Shown here: positions 1 to 6,323 of the stretch, piece after piece
How positions within the stretch are numbered: position 1 is the stretch's first letter
Layout of the letters: each line of letters starts with the position of its first letter
From: JAGDYD01 sp046536675
Lineage (GTDB): Archaea > Micrarchaeota > Micrarchaeia > Micrarchaeales > CABMGC01
Length of the DNA: 6,387 bases
Assembly: GCA_046536675.1 (NCBI GenBank)
Contig: JAWDMK010000032.1
Span: forward strand, 1 to 6,387
Reading direction: 5' to 3'
Position numbers and translations under genes: made by a program
Notes under the pieces: generated by a model
Told to the model about the DNA's origin: nothing
Databases searched by the model: none
What the model saw: only the letters and a program-made list of their open reading frames with translations

Positions 1-1
1 T

Positions 2-244
2 GTTGAGCTTTACAGGCGTGGGCGCGCCAGAAATGCGGTATATGTGAAAGATGCCTCTACACCAATACCTAGCCTGAATGCAGGCATGCATCTAGCAGAC
101 GCTCTTTCAATTATGCAAAGCAGGGGCTCTAGCGTTGTTGCTGTTGTTAAAGGCAATAGGCTAATAGGTATAGCAACACCAAATAGTATAGAATCTATAA
201 TAGCGTTGCATCTCCTCAGCAAATCAAAGGAAGGCAAGTTATAA
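2..244 (+). CDS. C-terminal part of a CBS-domain protein, possibly a site-2-protease-like (M50) membrane peptidase; 5' end outside window
   Basis: The reading frame is open from base 2 to the TAA at 242-244, so this is the tail of a gene that begins outside the window. The 80 visible residues begin VELYRRGRARNAVYVKDAS and continue into a pattern typical of a CBS repeat: a proline-containing strand (TPIPSLNAG), a helix (LADALSIMQSRG), a strand (SSVVAVV), the turn KGNRLIGIATPNSI, and a final helix. CBS domains usually sense adenosyl ligands or regulate an attached enzyme or transporter. An arginine-rich linker leading into a single terminal CBS unit is common in archaeal and bacterial M50 intramembrane proteases. 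The catalytic HExxH region is not in the window, so that identity is a guess. A GTG at 44 lies in this frame, but the open frame upstream encodes plausible domain sequence, so I treat it as internal. The gene ends 40 nt before smc. Confidence 0.6.
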   Translation, partial: VELYRRGRARNAVYVKDASTPIPSLNAGMHLADALSIMQSRGSSVVAVVKGNRLIGIATPNSIESIIALHLLSKSKEGKL

Positions 245-248
245 AAGG
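239..248 (+). promoter_or_regulatory. Candidate archaeal TATA box for the smc operon
   Basis: TTATAAAAGG lies over the stop codon of the CBS-domain gene. Its centre is about 42 nt before the smc ATG. Archaeal transcription normally starts 25-30 nt downstream of the TATA centre, which would place the start near 268-272 and give a short leader carrying the GGTG at 276-279. The geometry fits, but AT-rich sequence gives such matches often and no BRE element is clear. Confidence 0.4.
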
Positions 249-275
249 TTTTATTCTCAATAATCTATTGCGACC

Positions 276-279
276 GGTG
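276..279 (+). promoter_or_regulatory. Ribosome binding site of smc
   Basis: GGTG matches the part of the archaeal Shine-Dalgarno consensus (AGGAGGTGATC) that pairs with the 3' end of 16S rRNA. It sits 5 nt before the ATG at 285. This supports that start codon, as does the MLYLKSMSIRGFKS N-terminus, which is in register with typical SMC N-termini. Confidence 0.6.
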
Positions 280-284
280 TAGCA

Positions 285-3200
285 ATGCTTTATTTGAAAA
301 GTATGAGCATTAGGGGATTCAAGTCTATTAAGAGCTCAGACCTCCTTTTCAGCAAAGGCTTCACCTGTATAGTAGGTCCTAACGGAAGCGGCAAGAGCAA
401 CATATGCGATGCACTCCTATTTGGCTTAGGAGAAAACGCTTTGCATAGGCTAAGAGTAGATAAGCTCGAGGGGCTGATAAACGATTCATATAAGGCTAAG
501 AAGGGGAGCACACCAAAGGCTTATGTGAAGCTACAGTTCGATGGAGATTCAAGCATGGAGCTTATTAGGGTGGCAAGCGCAGACGGCAAAAGTGCATTTA
601 AGCTAAACGGCAAGCACATGACAAGGCAGGAAGTACTAGAGGTTCTAAGAAGTTACAAGATGGATGCAAACGAAACAAATACAATAACCCAGGGCGAGAT
701 AGCAAAACTGCTTGAGCTTTCACCGAAGGAGAGGCGTGAGCTTATAGAGGTTACCTCTGGCATAAAGGAGTTTGAGGACAAGAAGAAAGAGGCGCTTAAG
801 GAATTGGATCAAGTAAACATAAAGATAGGCGAAGCAAAGATAATGCTTAATGAAAGAAGCGGCTTCCTTGAGGAGCTTGCAAAGGAGAAAGAGGCGGCTG
901 AAAAATACATAAGCATGAGTGCAAGGATAAAAGCCTTAAACTATAGTGTACTTGTTGGAAAAGAGAAGCTTGTAAAGGATGAGCTTGAAGAGCTTGACAA
1001 GAATATACATTTGCTCGATTCGCAGAAGAAGAAGATAGAAGAAGAGATAAAGGGCTATAGCGAGAAGATTTCTGAGCTTGGCATTGCGAGACAGGATATG
1101 ACTAAGCAGCTAACTGAAGGCACAGAAGCGATTGGCAATATAAGCAGAAGGCTTGAGGCAACAAACAGCGAGATTGTAAAAATAAATGTCGAGCTTGAGG
1201 CTCTAGAAAAGGATAAGCAGAATGCAAGCAATTCTATAAGCTCATTGGGCAAAGAGGCAGATGAGATAAATAGCAAGCTAGCCATAAACTCAAAAAGTGT
1301 AGAGGATATGAGGGTTGAGCTTGCAAAGATAAAGATCCCAGATACATCAAGCAGTGAAGAAAATATAGATATAGAGGAAAAGATAGTAGAGATAGAAAAG
1401 AAGGTAGAAAGCAAGGAGAAAGAGTTTCAAGAAAAGAGCTCTGAGCTTGCAAAGATACAAGCAGATCTTTATGTTGAAAGCAGCAGATATGAATCGCTAA
1501 AGTCAGAGGTTGCAAAAAATATAGACTATTCTTCACTCGACGCAATAAAGAATGAAATAGAGAAGCTTAACAAAGAGATTGAAGATCTTGCTAAGAATGA
1601 GCAAAAAGAAGCAACTTTGCTTAGCGAGTTAAGGAACAAGGCCGGCGAGATAGATACAAAGCTAATAGAGCTAAAAGAGCAGCGGGCTATGAGCAGGCAG
1701 GGAAGCGATATAAGTAATATCCTCTCTTCAAAATTCAGCGAGAAGGACGGCTTCTTTGGCAAGGCTTCAAAGCTTTTATCTTATGAGAATGAATACGCAT
1801 ATGCTGTTGAAGCTGCAGCTGGCAACAGGCTTGAGTACTTTGTTGTTGATTCTATAGAAACAGCAAACAAGATTATAAAGTATCTACGCGAGAACAAGAT
1901 AGGCAGGGCAACATTCATACCATTGAATGATATAAATATAAGCAGCAAAGAAAGGCTCAAGGAGCTAAAGCCTGTAATAGAACTGGTAAAGTTTGAAAAG
2001 AGGTTTGAAAAAGCCTTTATGTACATTTTTTCAGATACTTATCTTATCGATGATATAAGCAAAGCAAAGAGTTTTGGTCTTGGCCATAGGTATGTAACAA
2101 TTGAAGGCGATCTTGTAGAGCAGTCAGGCATAGTAACTGGTGGCATGCAGAAAAAGCTTAGCCTTACTCTAATTGAAAAGATGATAGAAAATCTTAGCAA
2201 AGAAAAAGAGAGCATAGCTGCTTCGATAAACAACCAAATCTCAAAGATAAATGAGCTTAGGAAGGCTCAGGCTATGGCAAAGATAAGTCTTGACAACAAG
2301 AAGCTTGAGCTCGATAACGAGAGCAAAAGGCTGGAAGCAGCAAAGAAGGAGCTCGATGCAAAGAGGCTTGAGTTTGAGAAGGCTGGCAAAAGCTTGGAAG
2401 CGATGCACTCAAAGCTAGATAGCTTGATAAACAGCATAGAAAGTATTAAGAAAGATCTAAATGAGCTCAAGGGCGAGAGAACCAAGCTATACGAGGAATC
2501 AATGGCGCTTGTTAAGAATGCGACTAAATCGTTAAGCAGAGAGGAGCGCAAGAGAATAGAGCAGGAGCGTAGCAGAGCAGAGGCTATTAAGATAAAGATA
2601 GCAGAGCTCATAAAAGAGAACGAGCTTCTAAGCAATAGACTAGCAGATATTAACAAAGAGATAGCTAGCAAGAAGGATGAGCTCAAGCAGATAGAACGGC
2701 TTATTGATGAGAAGAATGCAAGAATGAATACATTATTAAAGGAGAAGAAGGAGCTAGAAGAAAAGATAAAAAGCAGCGGCGAGGCTAATAAAGGAATATA
2801 CGAAAAGCTTGAAAAGATAGAGAGCGAGATAGCAAAGCTTAGCAACGAGCAGGGCAAGCTTAGCGGAGAGTCGAGCAATATAAATTCAAAGCTTCAGGAG
2901 ATGAAGATGAGAAGGAGCCAGCTTGAGGTAAGGCTCGGCGATTTGCGCGCAGAGATAAGCGTTTATGCAAACGAAAATATAGAGATGCTTAATGGAAAGA
3001 TAGAAGAGATGGAAAGGGAAGCGTCGCTGTTAAGTGATAAGCTTAGGGAGTTGGGAAATGTTAACTTAAAGGCGCCAGAGATATATAAAGAAAAGGAGAA
3101 GGATGTTGCAGAGGCAAAGTCAAAAGTTGAGATGCTTGAGAGTGAAAGAGAGGCTATATTGAAGATGATAGAAGAGATAGATGCAAAGAAATATAGCATA

Positions 3201-3683
3201 TTCATGGAAACATTCAATGCTGTGAGCAAGAACTTTTCAAAGTTATATAGCTATATATCTGATGATAAGGCTGAGCTTGTGCTTAGCGATGAGAGAGATC
3301 CTTTCAACAGTGAGCTTTTGATAAAGGTAAAAACGAAGAACAACGTTGCAAAGCGTGCAGAGAGCATGTCTGGCGGTGAGCTCTCTATGCTTATGCTCAC
3401 CCTTGTGTTTGCAATACATATGTACAAGCCTTCATCTATCTATATATTTGATGAGATAGATGCTGCGCTTGACAAGGAAAACTCCAAAAAATTATCGCAA
3501 CTCCTTAAGCAGCTAAGCGCAGACTCGCAATTCATTGTTGTTAGCCACAACGATACTTTGATATCTAATGCTGATGCTGCTATAGGCGTTGCAAAGGTCA
3601 ATGGTGAGTCAAAAATATTTGGCCTGCAGGTTTCAAGCATTGTAAACAATATGAATAGTGTTGGAGATGAGAAGAAACAGTAA
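285..3683 (+). CDS. smc: Chromosome segregation/condensin-type SMC ATPase, full length
   Basis: This 1132-aa protein is a complete structural-maintenance-of-chromosomes ATPase, slightly shorter than the usual 1150-1190 aa. SMC dimers bind and loop DNA in an ATP-dependent way to organise and separate chromosomes. The N-terminal head has Walker A GPNGSGKSN (residues 31-39) and a Q-loop at Q136 (TITQGEI). The first coiled-coil arm covers about 150-485. The hinge covers about 489-621 and ends in the family's glycine pattern, G608, G615 and GG619-620 in a GDLVEQSGIVTGG context. The returning arm covers about 625-920 and is rich in Lys, Glu, Leu and Ile. The C-terminal head begins at GNVNLKAPE (V926) and has signature MSGGE (1028-1032), Walker B IYIFDEID with D1056 and E1057, D-loop ALD (D1063) and switch histidine H1088 (VVSHN). 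No catalytic residue is missing. Codon use is strongly biased to ATA and GGC. The next gene overlaps its 3' end. The kleisin partner gene scpA is not adjacent downstream. Rad50 is excluded by the SMC-type hinge and absence of a CxxC zinc hook. Confidence 0.97.
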   Translation: MLYLKSMSIRGFKSIKSSDLLFSKGFTCIVGPNGSGKSNICDALLFGLGENALHRLRVDKLEGLINDSYKAKKGSTPKAYVKLQFDGDSSMELIRVASADGKSAFKLNGKHMTRQEVLEVLRSYKMDANETNTITQGEIAKLLELSPKERRELIEVTSGIKEFEDKKKEALKELDQVNIKIGEAKIMLNERSGFLEELAKEKEAAEKYISMSARIKALNYSVLVGKEKLVKDELEELDKNIHLLDSQKKKIEEEIKGYSEKISELGIARQDMTKQLTEGTEAIGNISRRLEATNSEIVKINVELEALEKDKQNASNSISSLGKEADEINSKLAINSKSVEDMRVELAKIKIPDTSSSEENIDIEEKIVEIEKKVESKEKEFQEKSSELAKIQADLYVESSRYESLKSEVAKNIDYSSLDAIKNEIEKLNKEIEDLAKNEQKEATLLSELRNKAGEIDTKLIELKEQRAMSRQGSDISNILSSKFSEKDGFFGKASKLLSYENEYAYAVEAAAGNRLEYFVVDSIETANKIIKYLRENKIGRATFIPLNDINISSKERLKELKPVIELVKFEKRFEKAFMYIFSDTYLIDDISKAKSFGLGHRYVTIEGDLVEQSGIVTGGMQKKLSLTLIEKMIENLSKEKESIAASINNQISKINELRKAQAMAKISLDNKKLELDNESKRLEAAKKELDAKRLEFEKAGKSLEAMHSKLDSLINSIESIKKDLNELKGERTKLYEESMALVKNATKSLSREERKRIEQERSRAEAIKIKIAELIKENELLSNRLADINKEIASKKDELKQIERLIDEKNARMNTLLKEKKELEEKIKSSGEANKGIYEKLEKIESEIAKLSNEQGKLSGESSNINSKLQEMKMRRSQLEVRLGDLRAEISVYANENIEMLNGKIEEMEREASLLSDKLRELGNVNLKAPEIYKEKEKDVAEAKSKVEMLESEREAILKMIEEIDAKKYSIFMETFNAVSKNFSKLYSYISDDKAELVLSDERDPFNSELLIKVKTKNNVAKRAESMSGGELSMLMLTLVFAIHMYKPSSIYIFDEIDAALDKENSKKLSQLLKQLSADSQFIVVSHNDTLISNADAAIGVAKVNGESKIFGLQVSSIVNNMNSVGDEKKQ

Positions 3684-4707
3684 AAGAAGGGAAGCGGCAA
3701 GGAATGCAAGTGGCAAGAGAAAGCAAAAAATGCCCATGTGGCCATTTTACCTCTTGCTTGCTATTCTAATAATAATATACGCATTGCACAACTCTTTTCT
3801 ACTAGGCTCTTTTATTTTCTTACTTATAATAGTCATACTAATCTTAGAGGCAAAGATAAGTATAGAGACAGAGGGTAAAGCAAAGAGTATAATAGATATA
3901 GCCATTGCCATAGTTGCTGTGCTTCTTTTTTGGCTTGTGCTTATTGTTGTATTAAATACAAGCTCACCCATCGATACTGTCGCTAGTTGTAGCATGCTTC
4001 CAGCATTACAGAGAGGTGATCTAGTGGTATTGCACGGCATAGGCAATCCAGCGTTATTTGCAAAGGCTCATAATGTGCCTTTAATAAACGTAAGTGAGCC
4101 TGTCTTTGCCAGCATGGAAAACAATATGAATAGGGAGTTTCTCGCTTACTATGCTTATTTCGATTCAAACAAGTCAAAGATAAGCTCAATAATACCAATA
4201 GGTTCTAGCTACAACATAGGTTTATACAATACATACTGCATATACAACTACATTTATCTTAGAAGAAGCGGCGAGATATACAGGTGCCTTGTTAGCTCTC
4301 AAGATAGCAATTTGATAAAATATAACTATGCAATAGGTAATGTAATTATAGAAGGCAAGCAGTATGATATAGTATATACCTCAAGCATAACAATAAACAA
4401 CATAACAATAGCCCAGAACTTTAGCAATCCGATAATAGTATATAGAACTACACCACGCGATTATTTCTCCGGAGATATTATACATAGGCTTTACGCAATA
4501 TTGAATGTAAATGGAAGCTACTATTTTCTTACAATGGGCGACAACAACCCTGGCTTGGATATAGAGTTTGCAAACTATATGCCAAATGAGAGCAGCGTTG
4601 TTGGCTATGTTATTGGAAAGGTACCCGTGCTAGGCTATCTGAAGCTTATAATAAGCGGCCAGTTCGGCAAAGTTGCTGGCTGCAACCAAACGATCATAAG
4701 AAACTAG
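3667..4707 (+). CDS. Archaeal/ER-type signal peptidase I (S26B family) with enlarged extracytoplasmic domain
   Basis: Signal peptidase I cleaves N-terminal signal peptides from exported proteins at the outer face of the membrane. With the start at 3667 the protein has 346 aa. A Lys/Arg-rich N-terminus (1-21) precedes hydrophobic segments at about 25-40, 44-60 and 75-96. With the basic end inside, the catalytic part faces outward. Catalytic Ser is S109 in SCSMLP, followed by RGD (D118). The archaeal/Sec11-type histidine is H273 in GDIIHRLYAI, and the acidic pair is D292 and D298 in FLTMGDNNPGLD. The His-to-Asp and Asp-to-Asp spacings (19 and 6) fit archaeal enzymes. About 136 residues lie between D118 and the PIIVYRT strand, far more than is usual; this stretch is rich in Tyr, Asn and Ile. 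Eight N-X-S/T sequons lie outside the membrane. The start is uncertain: GTG 3658, TTG 3661 and ATG 3667 are all in frame, none with a good ribosome site, and ATG 3730 is also possible. The gene overlaps the smc end by 17-26 nt, implying co-transcription and coupled translation. Confidence 0.85.
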   Translation: MRRNSKRREAARNASGKRKQKMPMWPFYLLLAILIIIYALHNSFLLGSFIFLLIIVILILEAKISIETEGKAKSIIDIAIAIVAVLLFWLVLIVVLNTSSPIDTVASCSMLPALQRGDLVVLHGIGNPALFAKAHNVPLINVSEPVFASMENNMNREFLAYYAYFDSNKSKISSIIPIGSSYNIGLYNTYCIYNYIYLRRSGEIYRCLVSSQDSNLIKYNYAIGNVIIEGKQYDIVYTSSITINNITIAQNFSNPIIVYRTTPRDYFSGDIIHRLYAILNVNGSYYFLTMGDNNPGLDIEFANYMPNESSVVGYVIGKVPVLGYLKLIISGQFGKVAGCNQTIIRN

Positions 4708-4726
4708 ATGTTGTCAAATAATAATC

Positions 4727-4731
4727 AAGGT
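4727..4731 (+). promoter_or_regulatory. Weak ribosome binding site of the Tiki-like gene
   Basis: AAGGT followed by a short T run lies just before the ATG at 4736, about 4-5 nt away. It partly matches the AGGTG portion of the archaeal Shine-Dalgarno sequence and is the best site near this start. The gap from the previous stop codon is only 28 nt and contains no clear TATA box, so the gene is probably read from the smc/signal peptidase transcript. Confidence 0.4.
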
Positions 4732-4735
4732 TTTT

Positions 4736-5647
4736 ATGAAAGCGGACAAGCTTACGATGGATTTATACAACTATATAATGAAAGCAAAAAAGCAAGATTT
4801 TCTTAATCCCAAAAGTCCGTATGCAAATGGTTACATGCTTAAATGTGGAGGAAAAGAACTTGCAGTAATAGGTGGAAACCACAAGGCAAACGATAAGCGC
4901 ATACGCAGCTTAATAAGCAATGCCTTTAAACTGCTAAAGCCAAAGGTGGTCTTGCTAGAGCAGCCTAAAGACCTTGATGTCGAAGCACTTAAGAAGGCTG
5001 TGAAGCACACAGACAAGAAGTTTTGGAATGAATTTGATGTTGCTACTGATTTGGCTGTTAGGAACGAAGCCAAAATATATTTCATTGATATTTCAAATAA
5101 AGAGCGTTTTGAGTTTTTCATGCAACTGAAAGATGGTATTAAACTTTATATCCTTGAACTGTTTTCTGCAATCTACAATATAAACTTCCATACATACAAC
5201 AAGATAAGAATGATGGAGCCTGAAGATTATAAAATACTTTCAGAAGCGCTTACATTAAGAGATATAATAGATGATGAGCAAATCTACAATGCTTTCATTA
5301 AAATGAAGCAAAAAGAATACAAAAACTTAAGCCTTATCGCTACTATAGATAAAATTATCGATCAGATGGCCAAAAAGTATACAGGCCAAATACTTAGTCA
5401 AGATCTGCTACTGAGCAGAGCCTTAACAGCACCTTTTCCATATTCAGACTATAAAATTAACAAGATAAATGCAAAACATGAAGCCTTAAGAGACAGTAGC
5501 ATGATAAAGGTAATAATAAACTACATGAAAAGGAACGATTCCGTTATGGTTGTATGCGGCAGTGGGCACGCATCTATATTTAAGAAGCATTTAATTAAAA
5601 AAGCAGAAATATTTGGTAAATGCAAGGTAGAAGAAATAAGTTATTGA
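4736..5647 (+). CDS. Tiki/TraB/ChaN-superfamily protein, putative metal-dependent hydrolase, soluble
   Basis: The 303-aa protein has no signal peptide or membrane helix and is probably cytoplasmic. The conserved layout of the Tiki superfamily (TraB, ChaN, EreA-like and Tiki proteins) is visible. It has a first GxxH as GGNH (46-49) after a hydrophobic strand (LAVI), then a glutamate after a second strand (VVLLEQ, E75). A third strand IYFIDI (D118) follows, then a helical middle (about 125-240), RDSSM (R252 to M256), and a last strand with the second GxxH as CGSGH (274-278, H278). In the superfamily the two histidines, the Glu and the Arg are thought to form the active or metal site. Tiki proteins act as metalloproteases and EreA-type members are esterases; most archaeal members are uncharacterised. 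The substrate here cannot be inferred. It lies 28 nt after the signal peptidase gene, probably in one operon. Codon use is somewhat more mixed than in smc, with ATT and ATC beside ATA. The assignment rests on motif order, not on an alignment. Confidence 0.62.
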   Translation: MKADKLTMDLYNYIMKAKKQDFLNPKSPYANGYMLKCGGKELAVIGGNHKANDKRIRSLISNAFKLLKPKVVLLEQPKDLDVEALKKAVKHTDKKFWNEFDVATDLAVRNEAKIYFIDISNKERFEFFMQLKDGIKLYILELFSAIYNINFHTYNKIRMMEPEDYKILSEALTLRDIIDDEQIYNAFIKMKQKEYKNLSLIATIDKIIDQMAKKYTGQILSQDLLLSRALTAPFPYSDYKINKINAKHEALRDSSMIKVIINYMKRNDSVMVVCGSGHASIFKKHLIKKAEIFGKCKVEEISY

Positions 5648-5705
5648 ATCAGACAAGGGGCGTCTCGCTTATAACAAATATATTGCATAACCAAGGATGC
5701 AGACT

Positions 5706-5717
5706 TAGTTTAAACTA
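5706..5717. repeat. Perfect 12-bp palindrome in the convergent spacer
   Basis: TAGTTTAAACTA reads identically on both strands. It lies 59 nt after the Tiki-like stop codon. It could be a dimeric protein site, but AT-rich palindromes of this size arise by chance and there is no second copy to support a role. Confidence 0.3.
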
Positions 5718-5745
5718 TATTTATTATTACTCCATTTATTGGACA

Positions 5746-5759
5746 AGGCCTTTTTGCCT
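5746..5759 (+). terminator. Possible T-tract terminator of the smc operon
   Basis: AGGC and GCCT flank a CTTTTT loop about 100 nt after the Tiki-like stop. Archaeal termination depends mainly on U-runs, and this is the first run of five T after the gene. The 4-bp stem is too weak for a bacterial-type hairpin. A second T5 at 5797-5801 could serve equally well. Confidence 0.27.
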
Positions 5760-5871
5760 AGGGTTGTTGAAATTTATACTATATTATGTAGACACCTTTT
5801 TAAGTGCTCATATTTATATCACAACCACATCCAATTCATAGATACTTTAGCAGGGTGTTTGGTCATTTCTA

Positions 5872-6273
5872 TCACTCTCTCAAGTCTGCTATTCCATCTA
5901 TCAAAATTGCTGTTGCCACTAAGGAAAAACCAACAACCGCACTAAATAATGCTGTAAAACCTAAAACTTCAGCAACTATCGGGCTTCCAGTCATACCCGC
6001 GGAGAGAGCACCAACACCTGACCACAAACCAAATATACTCATTCCAACCCCAATAATGAGCATTTTATCAGTATAACTGGTATGTTCATCAGGTAAATGA
6101 TAGGTCCACCAACCCGGCTCCTTCTTGTTAATAAATTCTATGATTTTATCCACAAATTTCTCATTTTCTTTTTTTTCGGGTTTTCGTTGCAGAGAGGTAA
6201 ATAGATTAGTTTTTTCCTTCTCCGTTTTTTCTTCTCCGTATTCATTTTTTTTGGTTGTTGTGTTGATCGGCAT
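5872..6273 (-). CDS. Small two-helix membrane protein of unknown function
   Basis: I do not recognise this protein. From the ATG at 6273 it has 133 aa. A hydrophilic Lys/Glu-rich N-terminal region covers about 1-50. A short aromatic stretch, PGWWTYHLPDEHTSYTDK, covers about 53-70. Two hydrophobic segments follow, about 71-94 (LIIGVGMSIFGLW, then small residues) and about 99-126 (rich in Val, Ala and Phe). The acidic tail DGIADLRE ends at a TGA. Two helices joined by a short GMTGSP turn make a hairpin that probably has both ends in the cytoplasm. AAAGGTGG at 6279-6286 favours the ATG at 6273 (6 nt spacing) or at 6276 (3 nt); a GTG at 6280-6282 is in frame but overlaps that ribosome site. Codon use differs from smc: glycine is GGT, GGA or GGG with no GGC, and isoleucine is split among ATA, ATT and ATC. 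It is convergent with the Tiki-like gene. A clear ribosome site and a coherent topology argue that it is real. Confidence 0.75.
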   Translation of the reverse strand: MPINTTTKKNEYGEEKTEKEKTNLFTSLQRKPEKKENEKFVDKIIEFINKKEPGWWTYHLPDEHTSYTDKMLIIGVGMSIFGLWSGVGALSAGMTGSPIVAEVLGFTALFSAVVGFSLVATAILIDGIADLRE

Positions 6274-6278
6274 CATAA

Positions 6279-6286
6279 CCACCTTT
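6279..6286 (-). promoter_or_regulatory. Ribosome binding site of the minus-strand membrane-protein gene
   Basis: On the minus strand AAAGGTGG comes before two consecutive ATG codons. The GGTG core lies 6-7 nt from the second ATG (6273) and 3-4 nt from the first (6276), so the second is the more comfortable start. It is the strongest such site in the window apart from that of smc. Confidence 0.55.
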
Positions 6287-6313
6287 ATTTCGATGAAATT
6301 TATATTTTCCTCA

Positions 6314-6323
6314 TTTTAAATAC
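6314..6323 (-). promoter_or_regulatory. Candidate TATA box of the minus-strand gene
   Basis: On the minus strand this reads TGTATTTAAAA, close to the archaeal TATA consensus. A start about 26 nt downstream would fall near 6292 and give a leader of some 15-20 nt that includes the ribosome site. A second AT-rich candidate (AAATATAAATT) lies closer to the gene and a third (CTTTATAG) further away, so the choice is uncertain. Confidence 0.33.

Larger units (their letters stand above)
5648..5871. other. AT-rich spacer between convergent genes, no supported gene
   Basis: This 224-base stretch separates the plus-strand operon from the minus-strand membrane-protein gene. The short open frames across it start inside the Tiki-like gene or overlap the opposite gene, have no ribosome site and give low-complexity Tyr/Ile-rich translations. 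It contains T-tracts (5751-5755, 5797-5801) that could end plus-strand transcription, and a perfect 12-bp palindrome at 5706-5717. I see no tRNA fold, C/D-box pair or similar RNA gene. Confidence 0.55.

Noticed and set aside
1055..1545. Overlapping minus-strand open frames of 119 and 103 codons inside smc
   Set aside because: They have the same low-complexity antisense composition over the first coiled-coil arm, with no ribosome site.
2267..2878. 203-codon open frame on the minus strand inside smc
   Set aside because: It is antisense to the coiled-coil arm. The Lys/Glu/Leu-rich codons (AAG, GAG, CTT, ATA) give few antisense stops and a Ser/Leu/Phe-rich artefact. The plus-strand SMC reading is unambiguous.
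285..3683. Rad50 or another SMC-like repair ATPase
   Set aside because: The hinge is of SMC type, with the G/GG pattern at 608-620, there is no CxxC zinc hook, and the VNLKAPE entry to the C-terminal head is typical of chromosomal SMC.
3747..4198. Minus-strand open frames of 99 and 71 codons inside the signal peptidase gene
   Set aside because: They lie opposite a frame with clear catalytic motifs and have no recognisable domain or start signal.
4708..4735. ATG at 4708 as a start of the Tiki-like gene
   Set aside because: It is in a different reading frame from the 4736 start.
5620..6076. Three plus-strand open frames of 68-90 codons after the Tiki-like gene
   Set aside because: They begin inside a real gene or run opposite the minus-strand membrane-protein gene, have no ribosome site and overlap each other.
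6125..6319. 64-codon plus-strand frame rich in Phe, Ser and Val
   Set aside because: It is the antisense shadow of the Lys/Glu-rich N-terminus and ribosome site of the minus-strand gene.
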